A stretch of DNA of 64,000 bases, from positions 53,582,333 to 53,646,332 of the forward strand of contig OX419756.1 of assembly GCA_948567375.1 (NCBI GenBank), given 5' to 3'. Numbering within the stretch: position 1 is the first letter of the stretch; every line of letters starts with the position of its first letter. This stretch comes from Lunularia cruciata (Eukaryota; Streptophyta; Marchantiopsida; Lunulariales; Lunulariaceae). A model generated the notes under the pieces. That model was not told the origin of the DNA. It searched no databases and saw only the letters and a program-made list of their open reading frames with translations. The translations under genes and the position numbers were made by a program. Shown piece by piece: positions 12,370 to 25,253 of this stretch.

Positions 12370-13113
12370 TGCAATATCAATAGCTAGAAAGATGATCTAG
12401 AGATGAAATTTGGTTTGGTAACATTTGTAAGGATGTTATACATGAAGGACTTAGTAGATAAGCTAGAGGTATGACCAAAAGAGTACTTCTACTAATAGGC
12501 TAGAAACCAAAACATGATTTGAAACTTTAGAATCAATAGCTAAGCATATGATCTAGAGGTGAAACTTGGGGTGGTGACATCTGGAAGAATGTTACACATG
12601 ATGGAGAACTTAGATTAGATAGAGATATCACCAAATAGCACTTTCTTCTAATAGTTCAGAAGCTTAAAATAGCCTGAAAACTTTAAAGCCATTTTTGGAG
12701 GCCTAAATAGATGAATTAGGCCTTGAAAATGGACTAATTGCCCCCTAAAGGAAGATAGGATTGTTTTCTTCTCCCTCCCATGATTTATCTCATCAAGAGC
12801 TTTCCAATGGTACATTTCCCATGCAATTTTGAGCTTACTACAAGAAGATTCCATAAAATTTCCTTTGGTCAAACCCATTTGACCAACTAGATAGGACAAG
12901 GCCTGACATGTCACCCATCCAAAAAACTAATCCAAGGATGAAGCTTACTGATAGGTCACCAATTCACGTATCTGATCCAACGATGGAGATTCCTTTGAGA
13001 GGATCCTCTTTGCTATATAATAAAGAGAAGGTGCTCCTTCGGGGCATCGGAGGATTGAGTGTGAAATTTTTGTTTTCTCTCTTGAAGAGTTCTCTTGTCC
13101 TTAGACTAGTACA
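12370..13113 (+). repeat. 5' LTR of D
   Basis: About 744 bp, from TGCAATATC to ACTAGTACA, bounded on the left by the A3 LTR and on the right by a primer site. Its first 125 bp match the 3' LTR at 63876-64000. It contains a degenerate direct duplication of about 130 bp (about 12376-12510 against 12530-12660, both with the pattern CAATAGCTA, ATGATCTAGAG, CTTCTA). A TATA box lies near its end. Confidence 0.85.
13014..13020 (+). promoter_or_regulatory. TATA box of the D LTR
   Basis: TATATAA sits about 95 bp before the LTR end, a usual place for a short R-U5. This is seen by sequence only. Confidence 0.55.
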
Positions 13114-13114
13114 A

Positions 13115-13131
13115 TAGTATTAGAGCAAGTG
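13115..13131 (+). other. Primer binding site of D (initiator-Met tRNA type)
   Basis: TAGTATTAGAGCAAGTG starts one base after the LTR end. It differs by two transitions from TGGTATCAGAGC, the complement of the 3' end of plant initiator-methionine tRNA used by many chromoviruses. Minus-strand DNA synthesis would start here. Confidence 0.75.
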
Positions 13132-13391
13132 TTTTAATCCAAGAGAGTGGATCACCCATCTTGGAGGAGCACGAGCTACTAAAACAGAGAAATTTGAGAT
13201 GGAGAACATAGTGCAATTGTTAGATTTGGGAAGGGCTTTAGAGAACAAACAGGATGGATGCACTGGGAGGACAATTTCCAGCACCTAGCTTCCCATTCTT
13301 GAATCCATTCCACATCAAGATTATGGACATCCAGCTTGAGCAAATGAGAGTATTGCTAGTTTATCATGTTGGAGTAGAATTCATGGATATA
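13132..13391 (+). other. Leader of D up to the B1 insertion
   Basis: These are 260 bases between the primer site and the B1 insertion. A frame reading FPFLNPFHIKIMDIQLEQ and on to VEFMDI crosses the insertion point and continues at 59050, if the inserted 45.65 kb is ignored. That supports continuity of the two halves of D. No function is assigned. Confidence 0.5.
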
Positions 13392-16300
13392 TGTGACAAC
13401 CCGGCAAATATCACTTTTGCGGTAATCGGGTAAGTAAAGTTCGTTCACGTAGAGCTACAAGTCAGAAATTTCCAAATAAGAAGTCAAATAGTAACATGTA
13501 GTTCTTCTTGGTCACGTCTTTAACCTCTCAAGTAGAAACCACACCCAAAAGAGAGTAACAAGCACTGATTCGTAGTCTTGTCATGAATTTCACACTCCTT
13601 AATCACAACTCCATCAAATCTTTCCAAACAATCTTGATTGTGATGATTCAGGCTCTCCCACAAATGGCACTTCATTGCAAAATGACTTTGCCTCAGAATT
13701 GTGTTCCACCCCTCCACTGAAGGCACAACTTCCTCAATCAAAATTGCTTCACATCAACCTTGCACTGCACTCACAAATGCTGAATACTACCAACACTAGA
13801 ATTCCTCTCAGATCTGTCAAGGCATTGCTTCAATTGCACTTCACTCAGGATCAAACACACAGAATGAAGATCAAGGCTGTGGAATCCAACATCCAACAAG
13901 CACACTGACTTGCACTTCAAATTTCTTCAAACACTCACACACAAACACAAACACAAAGTTGATACTTGGAATCAAGCTCAAGCAACGAGCACTGCTTCAC
14001 AACACTTTGTTTTATCTATTCTCAGAAATTATGAGCACTGAACAACAATTCTTTGCAAATGCCACTCTTTAAAAGTGAAGCAATTGACAATTCTAACAAC
14101 TATACCGTTCTATAACAACTCTTCTAACCTACAGATCCAAAATGACAATGCACCTCTTCATATCTGCCTCTTCAAATCTCAAAACTGTTACTACTCCGAT
14201 CCGATGTCTACTTCTTCCTTGGCTTTCAAACCCAAACCCGAAGTAAATTTACTTCCTACTACTCTGTCTTTGGGTTTCACATCTTCTACTTCTTCTACCA
14301 GATCCAACAATTCTCTTTCCTGATCTGAAATTGCACTAGTGGGTAATCTATCTAACTCTTCATCTCTCAACCCACTCTTCTCCAATGTCTCCATCTCTAA
14401 CTCCGAAGACATTTGCACTCCTATGTTATCTACTTCGGGTTTTGCTTTGACATCTTTCCGAAGTTTATCTATCTCTATTTTCACTAAATCTAATCTTATC
14501 GCAATATTGTCTTCTACTTCTAATATCTTCTTGTCTACACGAGTTCTTAAACTGATCAACAAGGCATTCAAATCAGTATCTTTTGCCTGTCTTTGCCTCA
14601 TCTCCTGCACCAACAACTTCAACTTGTGTAGCCTCGTTTCTTCAATTTCAATGCTGGCCTTTGTACTCAACATCACGTTCATTATGAGGACTATCTTCTT
14701 CAACGGCTCCAATCGCATCTTCCTCTATCGCTCTCAATCTGCAAGCCAATCCTCCCTATACATTGCCAATTCCGCTTTGAACTCAGCTTTCACCGTCTCC
14801 TTCTCCTTCTCCTTCTCCTTCTCCTTCTCCTTCTGTACAACTTTCTCCTCCTGATTACGAAGTAACTCTCGTAATCTCTCTTCTTCCTTATACCGTGCTG
14901 CCAACTCTCTTTGCCAGAGTTGCTTCTTCTCCTCTACGCTCTCGATCATCCTATTGAGCTCTTGATCCTTTGCTGCTACTCTCACCATAGCATGGATAAG
15001 TTCTACCCTTGAATCAACAAATTGCTGCTTCAAAATCTCGTACTCTACTTCTTGTCTCTCCCTTGCTATGTCACTCTTCTTAACCAGATCTTCTCGATAG
15101 CTCACTTCTCTCCTTAGGTCTTCAATTACCTGAGTCCTCACTACTGCCTCCGCTCGTAGTACTTCCCTTTACTCCTCGCCTCGGGTTATACTCTTCTTCA
15201 ACTCTGAGTTCTCTTCTTCTAATCTTGATAACACCTGCAAGACAGTCTTCACCTCTAGACAAGTCGACTGCATTTCCTTCTTCTTGTGCTCTAACTTCAC
15301 CAATAGAGGACACACTACCTCCCGCAAGTACTCTACTCCATCGCTCAGGGTTACCTCTTCTTGCATAGCAACTTCTCTTTGCACTTCTTGTTCATCCAAT
15401 ACTTGCCTTCTTCTTTGCAGTCTTTGTATCGGCACTGATGCCTTGCTCCCCAAGCTTTCATTCACCTCTTCTTTCAAATTACTTGGACCTGCATCACACT
15501 TCGCCTAGCGTCTCAAGCAAACTCCCCTCTGAACTGCGATCTTTTTCTCTTCTGCCTTGGGTACTTCATCTTCCAACTTCGTGGTGTCCTCGGTTTTGAT
15601 CTCTGCTTGCACTTCTTCTTCTTCCTCTGCTGCAGGTGGCACTGATGTCATTTCTCCACCCTCATCATTGTTGCTACTTGTATCTCCACTCTGCAGCGTT
15701 AGCTCAGGCTCCTCCTCGTGTTCCAAATCTTCAGACTTGCACTTGGCTTCAGCTTCTGAGTCTTCATCTTCCAACTCAATCACCACCATGCCTTGCCTCA
15801 GGTTTCCTCTCCTGGTCTTCTGAGGTTTTGTCGTATCTTTGGCTTTGCCCTGCCGACTTCTCTTCTTCAATTTTGGAGTACTCACTTCTATCTCCACATT
15901 CTTCCCCGTCTTCTTGTAGTACTCGTCGGTGCTCCTGATTTGTAGGATGTACTATTGCTCCTCTATGCTGACTTCCTTTCTCAAATCAGGATGGAAATGT
16001 GACACCATCCGAGTTTGCTCTGCCAAGTTCAGCAAATGCAACTCAAGGTAGAAATGAGCTGCAAATGGCACGATGTAATGTCAAGGCAATTTATCCTACA
16101 TATTCCACACCATTTGTTGCGTCCTCACATGCAAACACCTTGCCCAATTAATTGGTTCTCTTGCAAACAATTTGTGAAAGAACACCGCTTGGTGTTTCAT
16201 CACATAGGTTGTTCTCTCTGGCTTGAGGATTGCCATCAGAGCACTCACAATTCCTCTCTTGACAGGGTCTTTGTAACTCTCAACTTTGTTCCCATTCTTT

Positions 16301-17196
16301 GTCCGCTTTGACAAGAATGCATCTCTCACTTCTTGGGTTTCTTGGGCTATCTCCCTTCCCCAAGAATGTGGCCCCCTGCTCCGAGCCTGCTTCCTTCGTG
16401 AGTACAAATCTCCAATCTGACTCTGTCCAGCAAGCCGGATTTCCTCTCTTCCCTTCTTCCTTGAGTCCATCGAGACACTTGCTCTCGATGATCTTTGTCA
16501 TGAAACCTGGAAAACTCACGTTCCAGTTCTACACCAAGAAGGTGATCCAAAGTAGGCTCAAGACTTTGATCCTCGCAATCACATCTAACCTCCAAATCGC
16601 ATGATTTCTCACTGCAAATTTGGAGTACTTCTTTCCTCCTCCCATCTCTCCTGCTTTCTCACTGTCTCTCGGTTTCACTCTTGCAGCTTCTCCCTTACAC
16701 ACTAGCGTGTTTCCAACTCTATTTCCCTTCCCACGGCGGACCTGTAGGACAACTTCTCATCAGCAAAGGAAAATTACTTGACATTGCTTTGTTGCGAGTT
16801 TGATTTTTATAGAGTTGCGCTTTCTTTGTCTTTCTTCACTTCAAGTTTCTACCAAGAAATCACACCTCATGCATGCACCTGTCACTGTCAATCAAACTTT
16901 GCGCGTATGGGCCGCCAGTTTTTGAACGGTCCTTTCCTGAATTTCTTGCCCCAATGAAAGGTTGTTAGACAGACTTTGCCTTGAGTTGAGCTCCCCCCGA
17001 TATGAAGACTCCTTACTTTGGGTTGTTTGCTGACAAGGCATTTTTGACAAGACTTTGCCTTATGACCTGAAGTCACTTTACTTTGGGTTTCATCCCGAAG
17101 ACTCTTTTCTTTGCCTTCTTTGGCCATACATGCGCAATCCGACTTCTCTATACACTTCTTCTTCTCTATTTTGAAAAAAAAAATGTGGGCACCACA
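13392..17196 (-). repeat. 3' LTR of B1
   Basis: 3805 bp, complete. In element sense it starts TGTGGTGCCCACA and ends GGGTTGTCACA. It is preceded in element sense by the purine tract GACGGAGGAGGTA (17197-17209 region). Bases 13392-14190 carry no ORF and hold the LTR 3' end, including a TTTAAAA-like stretch at the second TATA position (about 14069). Bases 16790-17196 are non-coding U3. Confidence 0.95.
14191..16645 (-). pseudogene. LTR-encoded coiled-coil protein, copy in B1 3' LTR
   Basis: This is the best-preserved C-terminal two-thirds. From about 16320 down to 14191 it keeps one frame: the VKRGIVSALMAILKP block, acidic linker, VCPLLVKLEHKKKEMQ and the whole coiled coil. It is broken only by a few stops (near 15500, 15170 and 14730). 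Near 16363 a 2-base loss relative to other copies shifts the frame between LGKG and EIAQ, and a stop replaces Trp in FLVWNWN. The codon that is TAG in four other copies is CAA (Gln) here. The glutamate-lysine run is longest here. Confidence 0.82.
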
Positions 17197-17531
17197 TACC
17201 TCCTCCGTCAAATGTGAGCGTCCCCGCAAACATAGACCTCGGGTGTCTTAGAGACTTCCGAGTCTATGGTCCAATATCTCCGAACTCTCCACCCATTTAC
17301 TCAAGTGGCAAAAAGATTACCTTCCAAGACTACAAGCTGCATGGACCCATTTTTGTCAAGATGAAGAACTCAATAGGGACCCATCCATCTCAAATGCAAC
17401 TTGCTTGGAAAAAATATTTGGCGATTGTCATATAACAAAACCAAATCTCCTTCACGTATAGCTACAGGCTTGATTTTCTTATCATGCATGACTTTCCTCT
17501 TTGCTTGTACTTCTTTTGTGGTTTGCATTGC
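17197..17531 (-). pseudogene. 3' end of B1 pol (integrase C-terminus)
   Basis: The minus strand reads the integrase tail (KKIKPVAIREGDLVLLYDN, then LHLRWMGPY), which matches the same part of B2 near 21300-21480. The frame ends at a TGA at about 17208-17210, overlapping the purine tract next to the LTR. The piece is cut at 17531 by B2. The last five bases, ATTGC (17527-17531), are the left copy of B2's TSD. Confidence 0.88.
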
Positions 17532-20500
17532 TGTGACAACCCGGCAAATATCACTTTTGCGGTAATTGGGTAAGTAAAGTTCGTTCCCGTAGAGATACAA
17601 GTCAGAATTGGTCAAATACAAAGCAAAGTAACAATTTCAGTTCTTCTTGAGTTCTTCTTTAGTCTCTTGGGTAGAAACCAAACCCAGAAGAGAGTAACAA
17701 GCACTAACTCATAGTCTTGTCACAAATTCACACTCCTTAATCACAAATCCTTCAATTCTTTCCAAACAATCTTGATTGTGATGATTTAGGCTCTCCCGAA
17801 AACGGCACTTCACTGCAAAACGACTTTGCCTCAGAATTGTGTTCCACCCCTCCACTGAAGGCACAACTTCCTCGATCAAAATTGCTTCACATCAACTTTG
17901 CACTGCACTCACAAATGCACAATACTACAAATACTACAATTCCTCTCAGATCTGTCAAGGCATTGCTTCGATTGCACTTCACTCAGGATCAAACACACAG
18001 AATGAAGATAAAGGCTGTGGAATCCAACATCCAACAAGCACTTTGACTTGCACTTTGAATTTCTTCAAACACTCACAACCATAGACACAAAGTTGATACT
18101 CAGAATCAAGCTCAAGCGACAAGCATTGCTGCACAACACTTTGCTTTATCTATTCTCAGAAATTATGAGCACTGAACAACAATTTCATGGAAATGCCATT
18201 CTTAAATAGTGAAGCAATCGACAGTTCTAACAACTACACCGTTTCTACAACAACTATTCTAACCTGCAGATCCAAAATGACAATGCACCTCTTCATATCT
18301 GCCCCTTCAAATCTCAAATCTGTTATTACTCCGATCCAATGTCTACTTCTTCTTGATCAAGCAATTCTCTTTCCTGATCTGTAATTCCACTAGTGGGTAA
18401 TCTTTCTAACTCCTTATCTCCTGACCTACTCTTCTCTAATGTCTCTGATGGCAACTCCAAAGACATTTGCACTCCTATGTTATCTACTTCAGGTTTTGCT
18501 TTAATATCCCTTTGAATTTTTTCTAGCTCTACTTTCACTAAGTCTAATTTAATGGAAATGTTATCCTCTACCTCCAAAACCTTTCTATCTACACGAGCTC
18601 TTAATTTTATTAACAAGGCGTTCATCTCAGTGTCCTTCGCTTGTCTCCGCCTCGTCTCCTGCACCAACAACTTCAACTCGTGTAGTCACGCTTCTTCAAT
18701 TCCAATGCTGGCCTTTGTACTTAACATCACATTTACTCTGAGGACTATCTCCTGCAATGGCTCCAATCTTGTCTTCCTTTCTCGTTCCCGATCTGCAAGC
18801 CATTCCTCTCTGTACATCACCAATTCTTCCTCAAATTCGGCTTTCACCGACTCCTTCTCCTTCTCTTTTTGGACAACCTTCTCTTCTTGATTACGAAGTT
18901 ACTCTTGTAATCTCTCTTCTTCTCTATATCTCGCAGCCAACTCTTGTTGCCAAAGTTGCTTCTTCTCCTCCATACTCTCCATCACTCTATCGAGCTCTTG
19001 ATCCTTTGCTGCTACCCTCGCCATAGCATGAATAAGCTCTACCCTTGAATCAGCAAACTGCTGCTTCAAGACTTCATATTCAGCTACATGTCTCTCTCTT
19101 GCGATATCACTCTTCCTTGCAAGATCCTCTCGATAGCTCACTTCCCTCTTCAGGTCTTCAATTACCTAACTTCTCTCTACTGCCTCCACTCGCAGTACTT
19201 CTCTCTCCTCCTCACCTCGGGTTACACTCCTCTTCAACTCCGAGTTCTCTTCTTCTAATCTTGCTACCACCTGCAATACCGTCTTTACCTCGGGACAAGT
19301 CGACTGCATCTCCTTCTTCTTCTACTCCAACTTCACCAACAGCAGGCACACTACTTCTTGCAGGTACTCCACTCCATCACTGGCAACTTCTTCCTCCCAC
19401 GAAGTGGTCTCTCTTTTCTCCTCGTGTTCTCCTGATACTCGCCTTCTTCTCTGGAGTCTTTGTATCACTCACTTCGTCCCACCTCACACTTTGCCTTACA
19501 TCGCGAGCAAACTCCTAGCTGCACTGCGATCTTCTTCTCCTCTGGCACCGGTACTTTGTCTTCCAGCGCTGTATTGTCTTTGGCTTCTACCTCGGCTTGC
19601 ACTTCTTCTTCGTATTCTTCAGCCACTGGCGCCGAGGTCATCTCTCCACCGTCCTCACTATCACTCCTTGTATCTCTACTTTGTAGTGTTTGCTTAGGTT
19701 CTTCCTCATGTTCTGAGTCCTCCGTCTTGAGCTCGGCCTCGCCTTCTGAGTCTTCATCTTTTGACTCAATTACCACCATTCCTCGCCTTGGGTTACTTCT
19801 CTGCATCTTCCGAGGTTTCTTGTTTTCTTTGGCTTTTGCTTGCCGAGTCCTCTTCTTTGTTGGAGTACTCACTACGACCTCCACATTTTTCCCTGTTTTC
19901 ACATAGTAGTCGTCCGTGCTCCGGATTTGGAGAATGTATTGCTGCTCCTTGACATCAACCTCCTTTCGCACATCAGGATGGAAGTGCGACACCATTTGAT
20001 TCTCCTCCGCCGAGTTTAGCAAATTGAGCACGAGGTAGAAGTGCGCTGCAAACGGCACAATGTAATGTGGAGGCGACTTATCCCGTAGATTCCACACCAT
20101 CTGCCTCGTTCTCCCGTGAAAACACCTTGCCCAATTAATTGGTTCTCCTGCAAACAATTTATGAAAGAACACCGCTTGGTGTTTCATCACATATGTTGTT
20201 CTCTCCGGCTTCAGGATTGCCATCAAAGCACTCACAATTCCTCTCTTGACAGGGTCTTTGTAACTTTCTACCTTGTACCCATTCTTTGTTCTCTTCGACA
20301 AGAAGGCATCTCTCACCTCCTGAGTTTCTTGGGCTATCTCTCCTTTTCCCAAGAACATGGCTCCTTGCTCCAAGCCCGCCTCCTTCCCGAGTATGAGTCT
20401 CCAATCCGACTCTGTCCAGCAAGCCAGATTTCCTCTCTTCCCTTCCTCCTTGGGTCCATTGAGACACTTACTCTCAATGATCTCTATCATGAATCCTAGA

Positions 20501-21185
20501 AAACTTACGTTCCAGTTCCATGCCATAAAGGTGATTTGAAGTCAGCTCAAGACTTCCATCCTTGCTACTACATCTAATCTCCGAATTGCATGATTTCTCA
20601 CTACGGATTTGGAGTTCTTCTTCCCTCCTCCCATCTCTTCTGCTTTCTCACTTTCTCTCAATTTCACTCTCGTGACTTGTTCCTTACGCACTAACACGAG
20701 CCCAACTCTATTTCCCTTTCCAAGATCACCTGCAAGACGACTCCTCAACGGCAAAGGAAAATTGCTCAACATTTTGTTGTTGCTGTTTTGATTTTTATAG
20801 AGTTGTGCTTCTTTGTCTTCCATCACTTCGAGTTTCTACCAAGAAATCACACCTCCAGCATGCACCTGTCACTATCAATCAACCTTTGCGAGTATGAGCC
20901 GCCAATTTTGAAACGGCCCCTTCTTGAATTTCTCACCCCGACGAAAGGTTGTTAGACTGTCTTTGCCTCGGGTTGAGCTCCTCCCCGATCCGAAGACAAT
21001 TTACTTTGTATTGTATGCTGACAGGGCATTTCCAAGTACTTTGCCTTATGACCCAAAGTCACTTTACTTCGGGTTTCAACCCAAAGACTCTTTTCTTTGC
21101 CTTCTTTGGCCATACAGGCGCAATCCGACTTCTCTATACACTTCTTCTCCTTTATTCTGAAAAAAACAAAAATGTGGGCACCACA
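17532..21185 (-). repeat. Left (3') LTR of B2
   Basis: 3654 bp, with TGTGACAACCCGG at the left and GGGCACCACA at the right. It is shorter than its sisters mainly through a deletion of about 80 bp near 18350 in the C-terminal coding part (compare 28150-28240). Bases 17532-18325 are non-coding. A second-TATA motif, the complement of CACTATTTAAGAATGG, lies near 18200-18215. The first TATA, the complement of CTATAAAAATC, is near 20795. Confidence 0.95.
18326..20634 (-). pseudogene. LTR-encoded coiled-coil protein, copy in B2 left LTR
   Basis: This copy has the longest open N-terminal stretch: 353 codons (19465-20526) run through the globular domain and the whole basic and acidic linker. The MGGGKKNS start at 20634 is in the same frame but separated by a stop at 20542. 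One frameshift lies between 19465 and 19141. The coiled coil continues at 18326-19141 with a stop at 18899, and about 27 codons near the C-terminus are deleted. At the codon that is TAG in four copies this one has CAG. Confidence 0.85.
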
Positions 21186-21200
21186 TACCCCCTCTCTCAA
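21186..21200 (-). other. Polypurine tract of B2
   Basis: On the minus strand, TTGAGAGAGGGGGTA abuts the LTR start TGTGGTGCCC. This is the expected primer site for plus-strand DNA synthesis. The pol stop codon TGA of the family falls within it. Confidence 0.75.
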
Positions 21201-24200
21201 ATGTGAGCATCCCGTGAACATAGATCTCGGGTGTCTTAGAAACTTCCGAGTCTATGGTCCAATATCGCCAAACTCTCCATCCGTTTACTCGAGTGGCAAA
21301 AGGATTACCTTCCAAGTCGACGAGCTGCATGGATCCATTTTCGTAAAGATGAAGAACTCAATAGGGACCCATCCATCTCAAATGCAACTTGCCTGGAAAA
21401 AATATTCAGCGATTGTCATATAACAAAACCAAATCCCCTTCTCGTACAGTCATAGGCTTGATTCTCTTATTGTGCTTGACTTTCCTCTGTTCTTGTACTT
21501 CTTTTGTGGTTTGCATTGCATCGTCTCTTTTCTCTTCTTACCACATTAGTTGATGAATCCAAAGATCCTGACTTTCTTCCTCCGACATTTGTTCTTCGCA
21601 CAGAACCCGATATGTTGGAACTTCAAATTCAACTGGCAGTATGTGATGCAAGCCATATGTCAAGAAGTATGGAGTTTGTTTGGTTGTAATCTTCTCTGTC
21701 GTTCGATATGCCCACAACGCAGCTGGTAATTTTGTATCCCAGTCATAGGCATAATTGACAGTCACCTTATTCAAAATTTTACAAAGTAACCCATTTGCTT
21801 TTTCCGTTAAGCCATTTGCTTTTGGGTTGTAAGGAGTAGTCTTCTGATGTTTAATCTGAAAGTACTTGGTTAACGCCTCCATTACTGAGTTCAAAAAATG
21901 TGTGCCCCAATCACTGACCAATTCCAGAGGACACCCATATCGGGAGATGATGTTTCAAAAGAAAAATTCCGCCACAATTTCCGCATTATCTCTGCGAGTT
22001 GCTTCCGCTTTGACCATCTTGGTAGCATAGTCAGTGCAAACCAAAATGTAGCACTTTCTTGTGACTCGGGTCACTGGTTGAATGGGGCCCACAAAATCAA
22101 TCCCCCATTTCTCAAATGGGGCTAAAGGCAAAATTGGTCTCAAAGGCCATTGAGAAGTAGCCATCGGCTTCCCCATTCTCTGACAAGCATCACAACTTCG
22201 GATATGAGCATGTACATCTTTGTACATTGTAGGCCACCAATACCCTACCGAAAGAATTTTCTTTATAGTATTCTTCAGAGCATAGTGTCCTCCCGATGCC
22301 TCAGAGTGTAAAGATTCAATTACTCCTCCTACTTCGTATGATTCCAAGCATCGCCAAAGTACTTTGTCTTTGCCCATCTTAAATAAAATGTTGTGTTTAA
22401 GTTGGTACGGATCCATCTTCCTGAGAAAGACTACCCGCTGTTCCGGGTCCATCCCCTCAGGACAATGAAGAGTATTCAGATCATTATATTCAGCTGCATA
22501 CCTCGTACTTCACATTGCTGATAAGTGATACAACTCTTTGTCAGGGAACCAATCGTCAATTTCCCACTCCTAGTCTTGAGTCTCTAACCTGGACAGGAAG
22601 TACGCATTCAAATGCAAAGACCTCTTCCTTACTTGTACAGTATACGTGAACTCTTGTAATAACAAGATCCATCTTGCAATTCGTCCCAATAAATCTGCCT
22701 TCTTGACGAAATGTTGCAATGCGTAATGGTCAACATAGAAGACAAACTCATACCCCAACAAATAATGATGAAATTTCTTGCAGGCATACACCATTCCGAG
22801 TGCTTCTCTTTCAGTCGTTGAATAGTTCTTTTCAGAAACTGAAAGTTGTCGGCTGGCATAATACACCGGGTAGTCCTTCTTCTTCTTGTCCTTTTGACTT
22901 AATATGAATCTGATGGCTATGGACGAAGTGTCCACATATACATGAAAAGGGACGTCCCAATTTGGGGCCCTCATGACTGGTGCTTCAACCAGTTTCTTCT
23001 TCAACACCTGGAAAGCTTCTTCTTGATTTGCTTCCCACAGATAGTCTTTGGATTTCTTTGAAAGCTTTGTAAGTGGTGCAGCAAGCACTGCATAGTTGGA
23101 CACAAAGCGTCTGTAATATCCGACATGTCCGAAGAAGGCTCTCAGCTCCCGGATGTTCTTTGGGGATTCCAAAGTTGCGATTATCTTAACCTTCTCAACA
23201 TCGACTTCAATACCTCAGCTTGACACCCAATGCTCCAGAAGAATTCCCTCCTTCATTGCAAAGAAGCATATCTCCGGGTGTAATGACAAGCCGGCAAAAC
23301 AACACCTTTCAAACATTTGGCAAAGGTTATCTAAATGTACATCACTTTGCCCAAACACACAAAAGTCATCAATAAAAACTTCCACAAATTTGCGCAGGAA
23401 AACTTTGAAGATTGAATTCATCATCCGTTGGAAAGTAGCGGGAGCATTACACAACCCAAAGGGCATTTGATTGTAAGCAAAAGTGCCCCAATTGGTCGTG
23501 AATGTAGTTTTATCCTTGTCCTTCTCGAATGGATACTTGATTGTACCCTGAAAATCCATCAAGAAAATTGTAACAAGGATGCCCAGCTACCTGATCTAAG
23601 ATTGTATCAGTAAAAGGCAAGGGATGATGATCTTTCCTTGTAACTGCGTTCAACTTTTGGAAGTCTTGGCACACTCGGATCTTCCCTGTTTCCTTCTTTG
23701 GGAAAATGACAATGGGGGAGACCCATTCACTGCTTAAGACACGGAAGATGATTCCGGCCCCTAAGTACTTGTTGATTTCATCTTTTACCAAAAGCGAGTA
23801 CTTCGGGTTCAGGCGGTATTGTCGCTGCCAAACCGGAACTGCACCTTCAACCAGATCAATCTGGTGTTCTTTGAATTCTCGTGGAATACCCGGCATTTGA
23901 TCAATTGACCAGTCGAATACATCCTAGATTTCTATAAACAGGGTAGTGTATCTTGCCAACTCCTTTGAAGTAACTGTCTTCGAGATTTTTAAAATGTTTC
24001 CTTCAGTTAATAAGACATCTTGACAGTCATTGGGGTTGATGACTCCTTCAATGTGGCTTACTCGGCTTAACCCGAGGCGAGCGGCCATCAAACCACCTTC
24101 CTCCAAGTCAAGTTCACCCAAGGTGAGGTCATATGGATCTTCGTCTTCAACATTCACCTTGTAGCATTCCAAGTAATTAACTTGGACTTTGTCTTCGGAT

Positions 24201-25253
24201 TCGTCTGAGGACAAAGCCGATGAGTCTTTGGATTCGTCCTCCTCTTCTGATGAACTTGTTTCCCCAAGATGGGGAACCTTTGTCCAACTCACAATCACCA
24301 GCTTCTGATCTTTGGACAAATGTCCTTGAATCTTAACTTCTGCTGATGCCAATCCACTACAACTTGGGCATTGTACAACCAGGGTCTACCGATCAACAGA
24401 AGGTAACCAGTTTTTGTCACTGGTTGCAAAATGATGTAATTCAACTTGAAGGGTACTCCTCCAATGATCGTGGTAATGTTTGACAGCATGCCCAATGGCC
24501 GTCTCCTGGTTTGGTCTGCAAACTTCAAAACTCAGGGTGTGGGTTCAAACGTATGAAACCCGAGTCGATTTGCAGTATCTTTGGTCATGACATTCACACC
24601 CAGAGTCAATGGGTATCGACGTGATCAAGTGCAATCTCTGCATCTACCTCGGGAGATCCCAAATCTTCTTGTTCAATACAATAAATAGCAGGCAGGTCCT
24701 TCTTTGACATTGACCTTACTTTCTTGAGGGCCGAATTCAGCTGTCTCTTGTACAGCTTGTTATCCTCCCACAATTGCTTGAATGTAACGTTGGCATTTGT
24801 GGTGGCCAGATCGGCTACAATATCATATTGGGGAACTCCTCCCAATTTGACCGTCTTCGTCTTTGGCTTTGGGTCCGAAGTCTCTCCATGTTCCCTCTTG
24901 ACTTTAGGACGCTTCAAAATGGTGACGGGCTTGCTGATGGCCTTAACCCGAGGTTCCTCGGGTTGGCCCACCTCGGCTTGGATCAGACTTTTTACTTCAG
25001 ATCGGATGTTTGCCGGAAAAATTGGAGATTTTGTCTTCGTCTCCTCTTCCAAACTCAGTTCCCGAGTCTTGAGTAATGCCTCCTTTAATTCTTTCTGCAA
25101 GGCTTTAGCTTTGGCTTTTGCAAGGATCTTTTCCTCCTTGGCCAAAAGAATAGCTTTTGGGCAAAGTCTCTTTGCCTTTCGAGAGGACGATGAAGTCGTA
25201 CTCAGTTCTTTGGGATCACGCTTCTTTTTACTGGAGCGTGTCTCAACCTTCAA
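21197..25253 (-). pseudogene. pol region of B2 (protease, RT, RNase H, integrase), broken
   Basis: In element order, a Lys/Glu-rich spacer with KKKRD and AKAKAKALQKELK comes first (24606-25253). The protease active site DSG (24599-24607) is split by a frameshift from VNVMTKDTANRLG, and the flap/end motif LLIGRPWL follows. RT has VCQDFQKLNAVTRKD, MPFGLCNAPATFQ and FIDDFCVFG (23215-23896). RNase H (22570-23172) has YVDTSS at the first acidic site. Integrase has CDACQRMGKP, WGIDFVGP, VSDWGTHF and NPKANGLTEKAN (21538-22452). A TGA near 21955 (FFF-stop-NIIS) and frameshifts inactivate it. No chromodomain was seen. The primer site suggests an OTA (Athila/Tat-like) lineage. Confidence 0.9.
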
